64,000 nt of DNA from Betaproteobacteria bacterium. GTDB taxonomy: Bacteria; Pseudomonadota; Gammaproteobacteria; Burkholderiales; Burkholderiaceae. The position numbers were made by a program, and so were the translations under genes. Of the stretch, positions 33,336 to 42,350 are shown piece by piece (the first letter of the stretch is position 1; each line of letters starts with the position of its first letter). The stretch spans positions 13,409 to 77,408 of the forward strand of contig RFXC01000001.1 in NCBI GenBank assembly GCA_009921765.1, read 5' to 3'. The notes below the pieces were generated by a model. The model ran no database searches. It saw nothing but the letters and a program-made list of their open reading frames with translations, and was not told the DNA's origin.

Positions 33336-36086
33336 ATGCGTACCGATCAGGGCGTGACGATTCATCGGGCCGATTACCGGGCACCCGCCTATGCCATTGA
33401 TACGGTCGAGCTCAGTGTCGATCTCGATCCCAAGGTCACCACGGTGCGCTCGCGCCTCGTCGTGCGCCGCGCGGCAGGCGTGGGCTCCGCCGAGCCGCTG
33501 CAACTAGACGGCGAGGCGTTGGATCTCATCGAGGTGGCAATTGATGGTCATCTGCTCGGACCGGAGGCCTTTACGCACGCCAATGATCAACTGGTGATAG
33601 CGGGTGTGCCCGAGCAGTTTGTGCTCGACATCACCACGCGCTGTTCGCCCGAGGCGAATACCGCCCTGAGCGGCCTCTACGTATCGAACGAAAACTTCTA
33701 CACCCAGTGCGAGGCACAGGGCTTTCGGCGGATCACGTTCTTTGCCGACCGCCCCGATGTCATGGCGCGCTATCGTGTGACGCTTCGCGCAGAGCGCGCG
33801 CGCTGGCCGGTGCTGCTCTCCAACGGCAATCTCATTGCCCAGGGCGACTGCGATGGCGCGCACGCCGAGTCCGGCCCCGTGCGTGCCGGCTGGCACTGGT
33901 GCACCTGGGAGGATCCATTTCCCAAGCCCAGCTATCTCTTCGCGCTGGTGGCGGGACGTCTGGTGGTCACCGAGTCCACCTTCATGAGGAGATCGGGCCG
34001 GCCTGCGCTCCTGCAGGTCTGGGTCGAGCCCGGCAACGAGCACAAGACCGAGCATGCGATGCGTTCGCTCGAGCGCTCGATCCGCTGGGATGAGTCGCGT
34101 TATGGGTTGGAGCTCGATCTTGATCGCTTCATGATTGTTGCCACGGGCGACTTCAACATGGGCGCCATGGAGAACAAGGGCCTCAACATCTTCAACACCC
34201 GCTATGTGTTCGCGCATCCGCGGCTGGCCACCGACCAGGACTTTGCAGCGGTGGAGTCAGTGGTGGCGCATGAATATTTTCATAACTGGACTGGCAACCG
34301 GGTGACTTGCCGTGACTGGTTTCAGCTCACGCTCAAGGAAGGTCTGACGGTATTTCGCGATCAGGAGTTTTCCGCCGACATGATGGCCGCGCAGTGCGAA
34401 AGCCAGTCGGCCGCTGCAAGCGCCCGCGCGGTCAAGCGTATCAACGATGTGCGGGTGCTTCGCACTTCGCAGTTTCCTGAAGACGCGGGCCCGATGGCGC
34501 ATCCGATTCGGCCCGACGCTTACCAGGAGATCAACAATTTCTACACGCTCACCGTGTATGAAAAGGGTGCCGAAGTCATTCGCATGCTGCAGACGCTTGC
34601 CGGGAAAGAAGGTTTTCGAAAGGGCATGGATCTGTACTTCGCCCGTCATGACGGCCAAGCGGTGACCTGCGATGATTTCGTCGCGGCGATCGCCGACGCG
34701 AACCAGCTCGACCTCACCCAGTTTTCCCGCTGGTATGCGCAGGCGGGTACGCCCCGTGTCGCGGTCTCGGTGAGCGTTGACGAAGCGGCGCGGGTTTGCG
34801 AGTTGGTCGTGACGCAGCACACACCGGCCACGCCGGGTCAGCCGGTGAAGCTGCCGCTCCCGATTCCTTTTGCAATCGGCCTGCTGTCTGCCGACGGAAC
34901 CGAACTGCCTGTCATTCCGGCTGACGAGGCCACCCGTTCGCTGGTCCGGTCGATCGAAGCGGGTACCGCGCTCGTCGAGTTGCGTGAGGCCTCGCATCGT
35001 CTCCGGTTTGCAGGCATTGGTCGCCGCCCGGTGTTGTCGCTTGCGCGCGGATTTTCTGCGCCGGTCATCATTGAGCACGACTGGAGCGACGCGGAACTGG
35101 ATCTTCTTGCTGCTCACGACAGCGATCCGTTCAATCGCTGGGAGGCTGCGCAGCAGCGGATGTTGCGGGCGGTTCGCGCGGTCATGAACGGTGCCGATCC
35201 GGCGGTGGCCGGTGCTTCGGTGGCCGCGCTGATCGGGAGCCTTCTTGACGATCAGTCGCTCGACCCCGCCTTCGTCGATGCGCTGATCACCTTCCCATCG
35301 GAAACCTTCATTGCCGAGCAGATCGATCAGGTCGACCCGCAGGCACTTCGGGCGGCGCGGCTTGCGGTGCGTGCAGTGGCTGCGCGGGAACTTGAAGGAC
35401 GTTGGTCCGCCCTTTATCGCGCGCTCAATGACGACAATCCCTGGACGGTTGATCTCGCCGCCGCCGGCCGGCGTGCGCTCAAGAACGCGGCACTGGGCTG
35501 GTGGGTTGAAGCTGGCGCGGGCGCTGCGGCCGAGGCGGCCGCAGCGCAGTGCGCGAATGCCGACAACATGACCGACCGGTCGGCGGCGCTTGCCGCGCTG
35601 GTCCGAGTGGGCGGGGCGAGTCGCGACCAGGCACTGGCCGCGTTCGAACGAGAATTCGCTGATGAGCCCCTGGTGCTCGACAAATGGTTCTCGATGCAGG
35701 CAACCGCTGTGCGCTGTCCCGGCGAGCCGCCGGTGCTCCAGCAAGTCAAGCGGCTGATGAATCACCCCGCGTTTTCGCTTCGCAATCCCAACAAGGTGCG
35801 CTCGCTGATCACCGCGTTCTGCACCGGTAACCTGGCCGAGTTTCATCAGACCGATGGCACGGGCTACGCGTTCTGGGCGGACCAAGTAATAGCGCTCGAT
35901 GCACTCAATCCGCAACTTGCTGCGAGGCTTGCGCGCGCACTCGACCGCTGGCCGCGCTATGGCCCCGAGCGGGCCTCTGGCATGCGCGAGGCGTTATCTC
36001 GCGTGGCCCGGCATCCGGGGCTGTCGCCCGATGTCGCAGAAATTGTCGGCAAGGCGCTTGCGGTGGGTTCAGCGCCGCGCGCCTGA
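33336..36086 (+). CDS. pepN: Aminopeptidase N (M1 family)
   Basis: A 916-residue zinc aminopeptidase that removes N-terminal residues from peptides in the cytoplasm. The substrate-anchoring GAMENKGLN motif lies near residue 276. The zinc motif is [13 protein letters not shown] (His 312, Glu 313, His 316), with the third ligand Glu 335 in LKEGLTVF. The C-terminal half is the helical domain of the E. coli-type PepN branch (DUF3458 region), and total length agrees. The ATG at 33336 has AGGAG seven bases upstream; a TTG two codons earlier is less suited. fbp follows 58 bases later. Confidence 0.96.
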   Translation: MRTDQGVTIHRADYRAPAYAIDTVELSVDLDPKVTTVRSRLVVRRAAGVGSAEPLQLDGEALDLIEVAIDGHLLGPEAFTHANDQLVIAGVPEQFVLDITTRCSPEANTALSGLYVSNENFYTQCEAQGFRRITFFADRPDVMARYRVTLRAERARWPVLLSNGNLIAQGDCDGAHAESGPVRAGWHWCTWEDPFPKPSYLFALVAGRLVVTESTFMRRSGRPALLQVWVEPGNEHKTEHAMRSLERSIRWDESRYGLELDLDRFMIVATGDFNMGAMENKGLNIFNTRYVFAHPRLATDQDFAAVESVVAHEYFHNWTGNRVTCRDWFQLTLKEGLTVFRDQEFSADMMAAQCESQSAAASARAVKRINDVRVLRTSQFPEDAGPMAHPIRPDAYQEINNFYTLTVYEKGAEVIRMLQTLAGKEGFRKGMDLYFARHDGQAVTCDDFVAAIADANQLDLTQFSRWYAQAGTPRVAVSVSVDEAARVCELVVTQHTPATPGQPVKLPLPIPFAIGLLSADGTELPVIPADEATRSLVRSIEAGTALVELREASHRLRFAGIGRRPVLSLARGFSAPVIIEHDWSDAELDLLAAHDSDPFNRWEAAQQRMLRAVRAVMNGADPAVAGASVAALIGSLLDDQSLDPAFVDALITFPSETFIAEQIDQVDPQALRAARLAVRAVAARELEGRWSALYRALNDDNPWTVDLAAAGRRALKNAALGWWVEAGAGAAAEAAAAQCANADNMTDRSAALAALVRVGGASRDQALAAFEREFADEPLVLDKWFSMQATAVRCPGEPPVLQQVKRLMNHPAFSLRNPNKVRSLITAFCTGNLAEFHQTDGTGYAFWADQVIALDALNPQLAARLARALDRWPRYGPERASGMREALSRVARHPGLSPDVAEIVGKALAVGSAPRA

Positions 36087-36144
36087 AGGCCTCCGGTCTC
36101 GATACAATCCGCGCCAGATCGGTCTGCCCCCTTACGGAGTTGCG

Positions 36145-37155
36145 ATGGAGCGTGTCACCCTCAGCCAGTATCTGATTCAGTGCGATCGACAGACGTCGCT
36201 CGCCCCCGAGGCGCTTCGCCGCGTCCTCGAAACCTGTGCGCAGGCCTGTGCCGGCATTGCTGCCAGCATCGCGCGCGGGGCGCTGGGCGATGTGCTCGGC
36301 TCCGCGGGCAGCGCCAACGTGCAGGGCGAGACGCAGCAAAAGCTGGATGTCATCGCCAACGACCGGATGCTGTCGGCTAACGCATGGGGGGGCGCGCTGG
36401 CCGCCATGGCTTCGGAAGAAATGGATGATCCCTGGCCCATTCCGGATGGTGAGCCGCGCGGCCCCTATCTGTTGCTGTTTGATCCCCTGGACGGTTCATC
36501 GAATATCGATGTGAATGTATCGATCGGCACCATTTTTTCGGTACTGCCTGCGCCCGACTCGGCGCAGGCGGGCGTGGTCAATGCCGAAGCCTTTCTGCAG
36601 CCGGGTCGCCGGCAGGTGGCTGCAGGCTATGTCGTGTACGGCCCCTCTACCGTCATGGTGCTGACGGTGGGCAACGGAGTGGCGTCGTTTACGCTAGACC
36701 GCGAATCCGGCACCTGGTGGCTGGTGCGCGATCGCATCCAGGTGCCGGCGCAAACGCGGGAGTTCGCGATCAACGCGTCCAACGCGCGGCACTGGGAGGC
36801 GCCGGTGAAACGCTACATCGATGAACTGCTGGCGGGTCGTGAGGGCGCGCGCGCGCAGGACTTCAACATGCGCTGGATCGCGTCCATGGTGGCCGACGTA
36901 CACCGCATCATGACGCGGGGCGGCATCTTCATGTACCCGCGCGATCGGCGCGAACCCGACAAGCCGGGAAAGCTCCGGCTCATGTATGAAGCCAATCCCA
37001 TGGCGTTCCTCATCGAGCAGGCGGGTGGGGCGGCCACCAATGGACATCAGTCCATCCTTGACATCGTGCCGACGAAACTCCATGAGCGGGTGTCGGTGAT
37101 TCTGGGCTCACGCGAGGAGGTCGAGCGCGTTACCCGTTATCACCAGGGTGCCTGA
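36145..37155 (+). CDS. fbp: Fructose-1,6-bisphosphatase class I
   Basis: This enzyme hydrolyses fructose 1,6-bisphosphate to fructose 6-phosphate, the committed step of gluconeogenesis. The 336-residue protein carries the metal-binding [12 protein letters not shown] motif at 113-124, an upstream ASEEMD metal site near residue 92, and the phosphate-site segments [10 protein letters not shown] and [21 protein letters not shown] near the end. The ATG at 36145 has GGAG five bases upstream. It follows pepN on the same strand. The last 26 bases overlap the convergent GNAT gene. Confidence 0.96.
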   Translation: MERVTLSQYLIQCDRQTSLAPEALRRVLETCAQACAGIAASIARGALGDVLGSAGSANVQGETQQKLDVIANDRMLSANAWGGALAAMASEEMDDPWPIPDGEPRGPYLLLFDPLDGSSNIDVNVSIGTIFSVLPAPDSAQAGVVNAEAFLQPGRRQVAAGYVVYGPSTVMVLTVGNGVASFTLDRESGTWWLVRDRIQVPAQTREFAINASNARHWEAPVKRYIDELLAGREGARAQDFNMRWIASMVADVHRIMTRGGIFMYPRDRREPDKPGKLRLMYEANPMAFLIEQAGGAATNGHQSILDIVPTKLHERVSVILGSREEVERVTRYHQGA

Positions 37156-37756
37156 CCGGACAGCCGGCGCGTTGGAGCTCAAGTCGCAGCAGCGTTGTAC
37201 GCGCGTCCGACGGGTCGGGTCGCACCGTGAATCCAAGCTGCCGAACGAGCTCGATCATGCGGGTGTTGTCGCTCAGTGCTTCACCCGTCAGGGCGGCAAC
37301 GCCGCGCGCGCTTGCGAGTGCGATCAGTTCGCCAAGCAACAGCCTGCCCAGCCCCACGTCCTGCCAGTCATCGGCGATCGTGACGGCGAATTCAAGCTCG
37401 GGCGCCTGACTCGCTTGCCTGCTGCCTGCGCGGGTGCGCAGACACCGGGCAGTGCCGGTGAAGGGTTCGACAGCTGGATCAACGCCTTCGTGGAGCGCAT
37501 GAGCGATCACGGCGAAATCCATGGGGTCAGGGCTCGCAGTAAAGCGTTTGAGCTGCGCTGCGCTCAGCTCATGCACCGAACCAAAGAAACGCTGCTGCGC
37601 GGAAGCCGCCGAGAGGCTGCGAACAAATTGCTGCAGACGATCTGCATCGGCGGCTTCGATCAGCCGAATACGGCATGAACGCCCGTCGCGCAGCTGCACG
37701 ATTCGCGGCAGGCCGGGGCTTCCCTCCGGTTGATCGGGGGTCGGAATTGAGGTCAT
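37130..37756 (-). CDS. GNAT-family N-acetyltransferase
   Basis: A 208-residue acetyltransferase. The acetyl-CoA-binding region is [29 protein letters not shown] near residues 130-158, followed by [16 protein letters not shown], the usual C-terminal GNAT elements. The N-terminal part has a [18 protein letters not shown] segment, which I recall from the C-terminal acetyltransferase domain of Pat/acetyl-CoA-synthetase-like (protein lysine acetyltransferase) proteins. The ATG at 37756 lies 29 bases after the stop of an HDAC-family gene on the same strand, so they probably form an operon. Its 3' end overlaps fbp. A protein lysine acetylation role is plausible but not demonstrated. Confidence 0.82.
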   Translation of the reverse strand: MTSIPTPDQPEGSPGLPRIVQLRDGRSCRIRLIEAADADRLQQFVRSLSAASAQQRFFGSVHELSAAQLKRFTASPDPMDFAVIAHALHEGVDPAVEPFTGTARCLRTRAGSRQASQAPELEFAVTIADDWQDVGLGRLLLGELIALASARGVAALTGEALSDNTRMIELVRQLGFTVRPDPSDARTTLLRLELQRAGCPVRHPGDNG

Positions 37757-37785
37757 GATGACAGCGCTGATGGACGCCTCGGCCG

Positions 37786-38709
37786 CTAGATTTCCATCAG
37801 CTCGCGCACGTGCCGCTCCACCGATCTCGCGAGCGCTCCGATCGCATAGCCGCCTTCCAGCATCGACACAATGCGTCCGTCCGCGTGACGGCTCGCCACC
37901 GTCACCAGTTCGCGCGTGACCCACGCATAGTCATCATCTCGCCAGCGCAGCTGGCTGATGTCGTCTTCAACGTGGGCGTCGAACCCTGCGGAGATGAACA
38001 GCATCTGCGGCTGGAAATCGTTCAGTGCCGGGAGCCAACGCTCGAGCACCGCTGCTCGCAGCGCCGATCCATCGCTGTAAGGCGGGAGCGCCACGTTCAC
38101 CAGATTGTCGGCGCTGGGCACTTCGCCGCTGTAGGGGTAGAGCGGTGACTGGAAGGTGGACAGCATCAGGATGCGATCGTCGCCCGCGACGATGTCTTCG
38201 CTGCCGTTGCCGTGATGCACATCGAAATCGATCAGTGCAACGCGTGCGACCGCGAGCGCATCGAGTGCATGCCGCATGCCGACCACGATGTTGTTGAAAA
38301 AGCAGAAGCCCATGGCGGCTGATCGGGTGGCATGGTGACCGGGCGGGCGCACATTGCAGAACACGCGCGTGGCGCTGCCCGAATGCAACAGTTCGGTGGC
38401 GAGCACGGCCGCACCCGCGGCGCGCCGTGCCGCGTTCCAGGTGTGCGGATTCATGCTGGTGTCGGGGTCGATGGCGGCATAACCCTGCAGCGGGGCGAGC
38501 GCCTGCACCTCGAGCACGTGCGCGTGGGCGTGGGCGCGGTCGAGTTGCTCGAAGGTGGCGGCGGGCGCTTCATAGGTCGCCGCGAAATCGAGCAGGCCGG
38601 ATGCACGCAGCCGGTCGTGAATGGCCGTGACCCGATCTGGGCACTCAGGGTGGTGCGGTCCCATTTCGTGGCGGACGCAGTCAGGATGCGTGATGTAGGC
38701 GAATTTCAT
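37786..38709 (-). CDS. Histone-deacetylase-family amidohydrolase (AcuC/acetylpolyamine amidohydrolase-like)
   Basis: A 307-residue zinc deacetylase of the arginase/deacetylase fold. Recognisable elements are the N-terminal HPECPDR, and RPPGHHATRS (active-site His 125/126). DFDVHHGNG supplies the zinc ligands Asp 163 and His 165, and SAGFDAH supplies the third ligand Asp 244. LEGGY near residue 290 carries the transition-state Tyr. Substrates in bacteria include acetyl-lysine proteins and acetylpolyamines. It is transcribed with the GNAT gene just downstream, and is divergent from sthA. Confidence 0.9.
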   Translation of the reverse strand: MKFAYITHPDCVRHEMGPHHPECPDRVTAIHDRLRASGLLDFAATYEAPAATFEQLDRAHAHAHVLEVQALAPLQGYAAIDPDTSMNPHTWNAARRAAGAAVLATELLHSGSATRVFCNVRPPGHHATRSAAMGFCFFNNIVVGMRHALDALAVARVALIDFDVHHGNGSEDIVAGDDRILMLSTFQSPLYPYSGEVPSADNLVNVALPPYSDGSALRAAVLERWLPALNDFQPQMLFISAGFDAHVEDDISQLRWRDDDYAWVTRELVTVASRHADGRIVSMLEGGYAIGALARSVERHVRELMEI

Positions 38710-38825
38710 GGCGGTTTTGGCAGGCAGCGGCCGGGCTCGCAGAGATGGGCAGTTTACAAGCGCGAAACCGCGTGCCTATGATCCGCCGCTGGCAGACCTT
38801 GACACGAACGAGGCGGGGGAACGAC

Positions 38826-40283
38826 ATGGCAGCAGCATCGGCTGGACGAGCGGGGCGTGGCGGGCAGGGCGCAGATTCTCCGTTCGATTATCAGATGGTC
38901 GTGATCGGTTCCGGTCCGTCCGGTCAGCGGGCGGCGATTCAGGCTGCCAAACTCGGCAAGCGGGTGGCAGTGATCGAGCGGGCGCGCACAGTGGGCGGCG
39001 TTTGCGTGAACACCGGCACCATCCCGTCGAAGACTTTTCGCGAGGCGGTGCTGCATCTGTCCGGCTATCGCGAGCGCGGCATCTACGGTGCTTCCTATCG
39101 GGTGAAGCAGGACATTGCGATTGATGATCTGCTCTACCGGGTCCAGCAGGTGGTGCGGTCCGAGATTGACGTGATCCGTAACCAGATGACGCGCAACCGC
39201 GTGGAACTGATCGAGTCCACCGCGAGTTTCATCGACGCGCACACGCTTGAGCTGTCCTCGGCCAGTGGCCACGGGCGGCGCCAGATCACCACCGAGCGGG
39301 TGGTGATCGCCTGCGGCACCGAGGCCTCGCGCGATCCGCATATTCCATTTGATGGTCAGCGTGTCTTCACCAGTGACGATGTGCTGGGGCTTGAGTTTCT
39401 GCCGCGCTCGATCATTGTGGTGGGCGCGGGCGTGGTGGGCGTCGAATACGCAACCATGTTTGCCGCGCTGGGTGTTCGGGTCACCATCGTTGACAAGCGC
39501 CCGGTGCTGCTGCCCTTTCTCGACCATGAGATTTCTGCCGCACTCACCTACGTGGCGCAACAGAGCAACGTCACCATGCGCCTGGGCGAGGAAGTGGCCG
39601 AAATTCACATGCTCGAGGGGGTCAGCAAACCGGTCGAGGTCAGGTTGCAAAGCGGCAAGGTGCTGCATGCGGAAGCGGCCCTCTACTCGATCGGGCGAAG
39701 CGGTGCCACCACCCGGCTTGCGCTCGACCGCGCCGCAGTGGAGGTGGATTCGCGCTGCCGTATTCCGGTCAATGAGCACTTTCAGAGCAATGTTCCTCAC
39801 ATCTACGCGGTGGGTGATGTGATCGGCTTTCCGTCGCTCGCCTCGACCTCCTATGAACAGGGGCGCGCCGCGGCGCGGCATGCGTTTGGCCTGCGCGAGG
39901 AGCACGAGGGCGGCATCGGGCTCTTTCCCTACGGCATCTACACCGTTCCCGAGATCTCAACCATCGGCAAGAACGAGGATGAACTCACCGCCGCCGGGAT
40001 TCCCTACGAAATCGGCAAGGCACACTACCGGGAGATTTCTCGCGGCCAGATTATTGGCGACCGGACCGGGATGCTGAAGATTCTGTTCAGCCCGGATGAC
40101 CGGAAGCTGCTGGGCGTTCACATCATGGGCGAGGGCGCGAGCGAACTGATCCATATCGGCCAGACGCTGATGGCGCACCACGGCACCATCGATTATCTGG
40201 CCGATGCGGTCTTCAATTTCCCGACGCTCGCCGAGTGCTACAAAACGGCCGCGCTCGACGGCCTGAACCGTCTGAGCGTCTGA
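38826..40283 (+). CDS. sthA: Soluble (Si-specific) NAD(P)+ transhydrogenase
   Basis: A 485-residue cytoplasmic flavoprotein that balances NADPH and NADH pools. It has the FAD motif VVIGSGPSGQRAA (about residues 24-36). The disulfide region reads GGVCVNTGTIPSKT, where the second redox Cys of lipoamide dehydrogenases is Thr; loss of that Cys distinguishes SthA from true disulfide oxidoreductases. The NAD(P) motif is VVGAGVVGVEYA, the second FAD site is YAVGDVIGFPSLAS, and the C-terminal dimer interface is VHIMGEGASELIHIGQ. The ATG at 38826 has a purine-rich GGGGGAA upstream. It is a single gene between the HDAC-family gene and the Rieske oxygenase gene. Confidence 0.93.
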   Translation: MAAASAGRAGRGGQGADSPFDYQMVVIGSGPSGQRAAIQAAKLGKRVAVIERARTVGGVCVNTGTIPSKTFREAVLHLSGYRERGIYGASYRVKQDIAIDDLLYRVQQVVRSEIDVIRNQMTRNRVELIESTASFIDAHTLELSSASGHGRRQITTERVVIACGTEASRDPHIPFDGQRVFTSDDVLGLEFLPRSIIVVGAGVVGVEYATMFAALGVRVTIVDKRPVLLPFLDHEISAALTYVAQQSNVTMRLGEEVAEIHMLEGVSKPVEVRLQSGKVLHAEAALYSIGRSGATTRLALDRAAVEVDSRCRIPVNEHFQSNVPHIYAVGDVIGFPSLASTSYEQGRAAARHAFGLREEHEGGIGLFPYGIYTVPEISTIGKNEDELTAAGIPYEIGKAHYREISRGQIIGDRTGMLKILFSPDDRKLLGVHIMGEGASELIHIGQTLMAHHGTIDYLADAVFNFPTLAECYKTAALDGLNRLSV

Positions 40284-40383
40284 GCCGCTGCGTGCCCGCC
40301 CCAGGGAGCCAGCGCTGGCGTCCAGCGGTCCGCGCCCAGCGCCGTTCCCGCAGCGCGCAGATTGGGCCTGGCGCGAGGCTTCC

Positions 40384-41424
40384 TCAGGCAGCCAGTGCGG
40401 TGCCTTCAGCCGCGGCGATGCGGTCGATGATCCGGCGTGCCATCACCGAGCCGCTGTCGATGTTGAGGCTCATGATGCGACGCTCCGGCCAGCGTGCAAG
40501 GTTGGCCTGCTGGCGCTCGAGCACTTCCATATCCTGACCGAAAATACGCCCCTGGCCCTCGCGAATGCGTTCGGTGAGCGCCTGGTCGTCGGGTCGGTAG
40601 TCACGCGCCATGCCCCAGAAGTACCACATGCTGCCGTCGTCTTCCGGCGTGATGAAATCGACCACCACGCTTGAGACCCGCGAGGCGGGTGGCGCCTCAC
40701 GCGCGCCGTGCCCGGCAAGCGCCACGCCGACTTCGATCATCACATGCGATGGCGGACTGAACCTGCAGAGCTGCCAGCGATCGACAGGTTCCGCAGGATT
40801 CAGGCCGTGCGCCTCCATGGCGGCCTTCCAGAAGGGAGGCGCAGTCACGCTGGTCATGAGCCGGCTTGTGGTGACCGTATCGCCCTCGGTCCGGGTGATG
40901 CAGGGGGTTTCATCGATTTCCTGCTGGCCGATGCTGTCGGCGTGCACATAGGTCTCGTGCGTGAGGTCCATCAGGTTGTCGATCATGAGCCTGTAATTGC
41001 AGCGCACGTGATAGATCCCGCCTCCAAATGCCCACCCGTCATTGTCGGCCCAGGGCAGGCTTGGCAGGGCGCGGCGGTCGGCAAGCGCCGGGTCGCCCGG
41101 CCAGACCCATACGAACCCGGCATACTCGGCCACCGGGATGCTTCGGATCGGCGGAAAGCCTCGCACCCGCTGGCCGGGCATGGAGACGGTCCGGCCGTCA
41201 CAGCCCATCTCGAGACCGTGGTAGCCGCAGATCAGCCGGCCATCGACCACTCGGCCCAGGGAGAGCGGTGCGCCCCGGTGCGGGCACCAGTCTTCGAGTG
41301 CGACGGCTTGGCCTGCAGCGTTGCGGAAGAACACCAGCGGCTCGCCGCACACTGTCCGTCCAAGTGGAGCGTTGCCGAGTTCGTGCGCCGCGGCGGCGAC
41401 GTACCATGAGTTCCGGATGAACAT
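40384..41424 (-). CDS. Rieske aromatic ring-hydroxylating / O-demethylating oxygenase (VanA family)
   Basis: A 346-residue terminal oxygenase of the vanillate O-demethylase/toluenesulfonate oxygenase branch. The N-terminus MFIRNSWYVAA matches the family. The Rieske [2Fe-2S] ligands are Cys 47, His 49, Cys 66 and His 69 (CPHRGAPLSLG...CGYHG). The mononuclear iron motif is DNLMDLTHETYVHADSIG near residue 152-168. Such enzymes need a VanB-type flavin/ferredoxin reductase, and none lies beside it. It is divergent from a GntR/FCD regulator, with a perfect palindrome between the two genes that probably controls it. A methoxylated or sulfonated benzoate substrate is inferred. Confidence 0.88.
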   Translation of the reverse strand: MFIRNSWYVAAAAHELGNAPLGRTVCGEPLVFFRNAAGQAVALEDWCPHRGAPLSLGRVVDGRLICGYHGLEMGCDGRTVSMPGQRVRGFPPIRSIPVAEYAGFVWVWPGDPALADRRALPSLPWADNDGWAFGGGIYHVRCNYRLMIDNLMDLTHETYVHADSIGQQEIDETPCITRTEGDTVTTSRLMTSVTAPPFWKAAMEAHGLNPAEPVDRWQLCRFSPPSHVMIEVGVALAGHGAREAPPASRVSSVVVDFITPEDDGSMWYFWGMARDYRPDDQALTERIREGQGRIFGQDMEVLERQQANLARWPERRIMSLNIDSGSVMARRIIDRIAAAEGTALAA

Positions 41425-41484
41425 GAGGTGGAGCCTGCAAGAGGTGGTATGGATCGGCCAACGAGACCACGCGTTACGCCGTAT

Positions 41485-41498
41485 TATTGGATCCAATA
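41485..41498. promoter_or_regulatory. Candidate GntR operator 1
   Basis: TATTGGATCCAATA is a perfect 14-bp palindrome between the divergent Rieske oxygenase and gntR genes. It has the TTGGATCCAA core seen again at 41539-41548. A possible gntR promoter (TTACGC at 41474-41479, TATTAC at 41497-41502) would overlap it. Confidence 0.65.
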
Positions 41499-41526
41499 TT
41501 ACATAAAAATTGAGGCAAGGTGAAAA

Positions 41527-42342
41527 ATGTCGATTGTTTTGGATCCAATTAAAGGGCGAGCCAGTGCTGCGTCAGTCACCGCCACACTGCGCCAGAAAAT
41601 CCTCAGCGGAGCCTTCCCCCCCGGCTCCCGGCTGGTTGAGGTCCCGGTGGCCGAAGCGCTTGGGGTGTCGCGCACACCGGTGCGACTTGCGATCCGGACG
41701 CTTGCCGAGGAGGGGTTGCTCGCGCCGGCGGGTGCGCGAGGCTATGCAGTTCGTGAAATTTCGGAGTTGGATATCCGCAGCGCGATCGAGGTTCGTGGGT
41801 TGCTGGAGGGACTGGCCGCACGTCATCTGGCCGAACGGGGGCTCACCGAGGCGGAGCGGCAGGGGCTGCGAGAGGCGGTGGCCGATGGCGAGCGCGTGCT
41901 GGCCAAGGGGCGCCTGGACCCGGACGACATCGAACGCTGGGCCGAACTCAATGCGCGGTACCACCGGATTGTGGTGGGGAGCCACCCCAGTCGGGTGATT
42001 GCCGACGCGATCGCGCGCAACGACCATCTTCCCTTCGCATCGGCCACCTCGATCGTGATCGATCCGCGCTCGCTCCCGGCTGAATTCCGCAAGATTCAGA
42101 TCGCCCAGCTGCAGCACCAGCTCGTGCTGGAGGCGTTAGAGGGCGGGGAGTCGGCGCGCGTCGAAATGCTGATGCGTGAGCACGCCTGGGTGGGGTTTCG
42201 TTATGGCCGCTGGTTCGGCCTTGAGCCGCCGCGCGCAGAACAATCGGCGTCGATGACCAGCGCCGCAAACCGGGAGGGCGTGACCGACCGCAGGCGGAAA
42301 AGCGGCGAGCAACGGCTGGGGTTGCCTCGCGCCCGTGAGTGA
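41527..42342 (+). CDS. GntR-family transcriptional regulator (FadR/FCD subfamily)
   Basis: A 271-residue regulator. The winged helix-turn-helix occupies about residues 15-78 (LRQKILSGAFPPGSRLVEVPVAEALGVSRTPVRLAIRTLAEEGLL). The helical FCD effector domain follows (about 85-225), with IRSAIEVRGLLEGLAARHLAERG, the metal-site Asn/His pair in LNARYHRIV, and a final LMREHAWVGF that supplies further His. FCD regulators sense organic acids. The last 35 residues are an unstructured basic tail. It is divergent from the VanA-type oxygenase, the probable target. A copy of the palindrome lies inside its first codons, suggesting autoregulation. Confidence 0.9.
   Translation: MSIVLDPIKGRASAASVTATLRQKILSGAFPPGSRLVEVPVAEALGVSRTPVRLAIRTLAEEGLLAPAGARGYAVREISELDIRSAIEVRGLLEGLAARHLAERGLTEAERQGLREAVADGERVLAKGRLDPDDIERWAELNARYHRIVVGSHPSRVIADAIARNDHLPFASATSIVIDPRSLPAEFRKIQIAQLQHQLVLEALEGGESARVEMLMREHAWVGFRYGRWFGLEPPRAEQSASMTSAANREGVTDRRRKSGEQRLGLPRARE
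41539..41548. promoter_or_regulatory. Candidate GntR operator 2 inside the gntR 5' coding region
   Basis: TTGGATCCAA is a perfect 10-bp palindrome identical to the core of the upstream operator. The two centres are 52 bases apart, close to five helical turns, so two regulator dimers could bind the same DNA face and cooperate. Confidence 0.55.
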
Positions 42343-42350
42343 TTGGCGAG

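Noticed and set aside
34257..35915. A 552-codon open frame on the - strand inside pepN
   Set aside because: It is antisense to a full M1 aminopeptidase, has Arg/His-rich composition and no recognisable motif. G+C-rich codon bias leaves such frames open by chance.
38826..40283. Dihydrolipoamide dehydrogenase as the identity of the flavoprotein
   Set aside because: The second redox Cys is Thr (GGVCVNTGTIPSKT), and no 2-oxoacid dehydrogenase genes adjoin; the soluble transhydrogenase reading fits better.
40309..40327. Palindrome CCAGCGCTGG and adjoining CGCTGG-CGT-CCAGCG hairpin after sthA as a terminator
   Set aside because: The stem is only six base pairs, the loop three bases, and there is no T run; such G+C-rich dyads are frequent by chance here.
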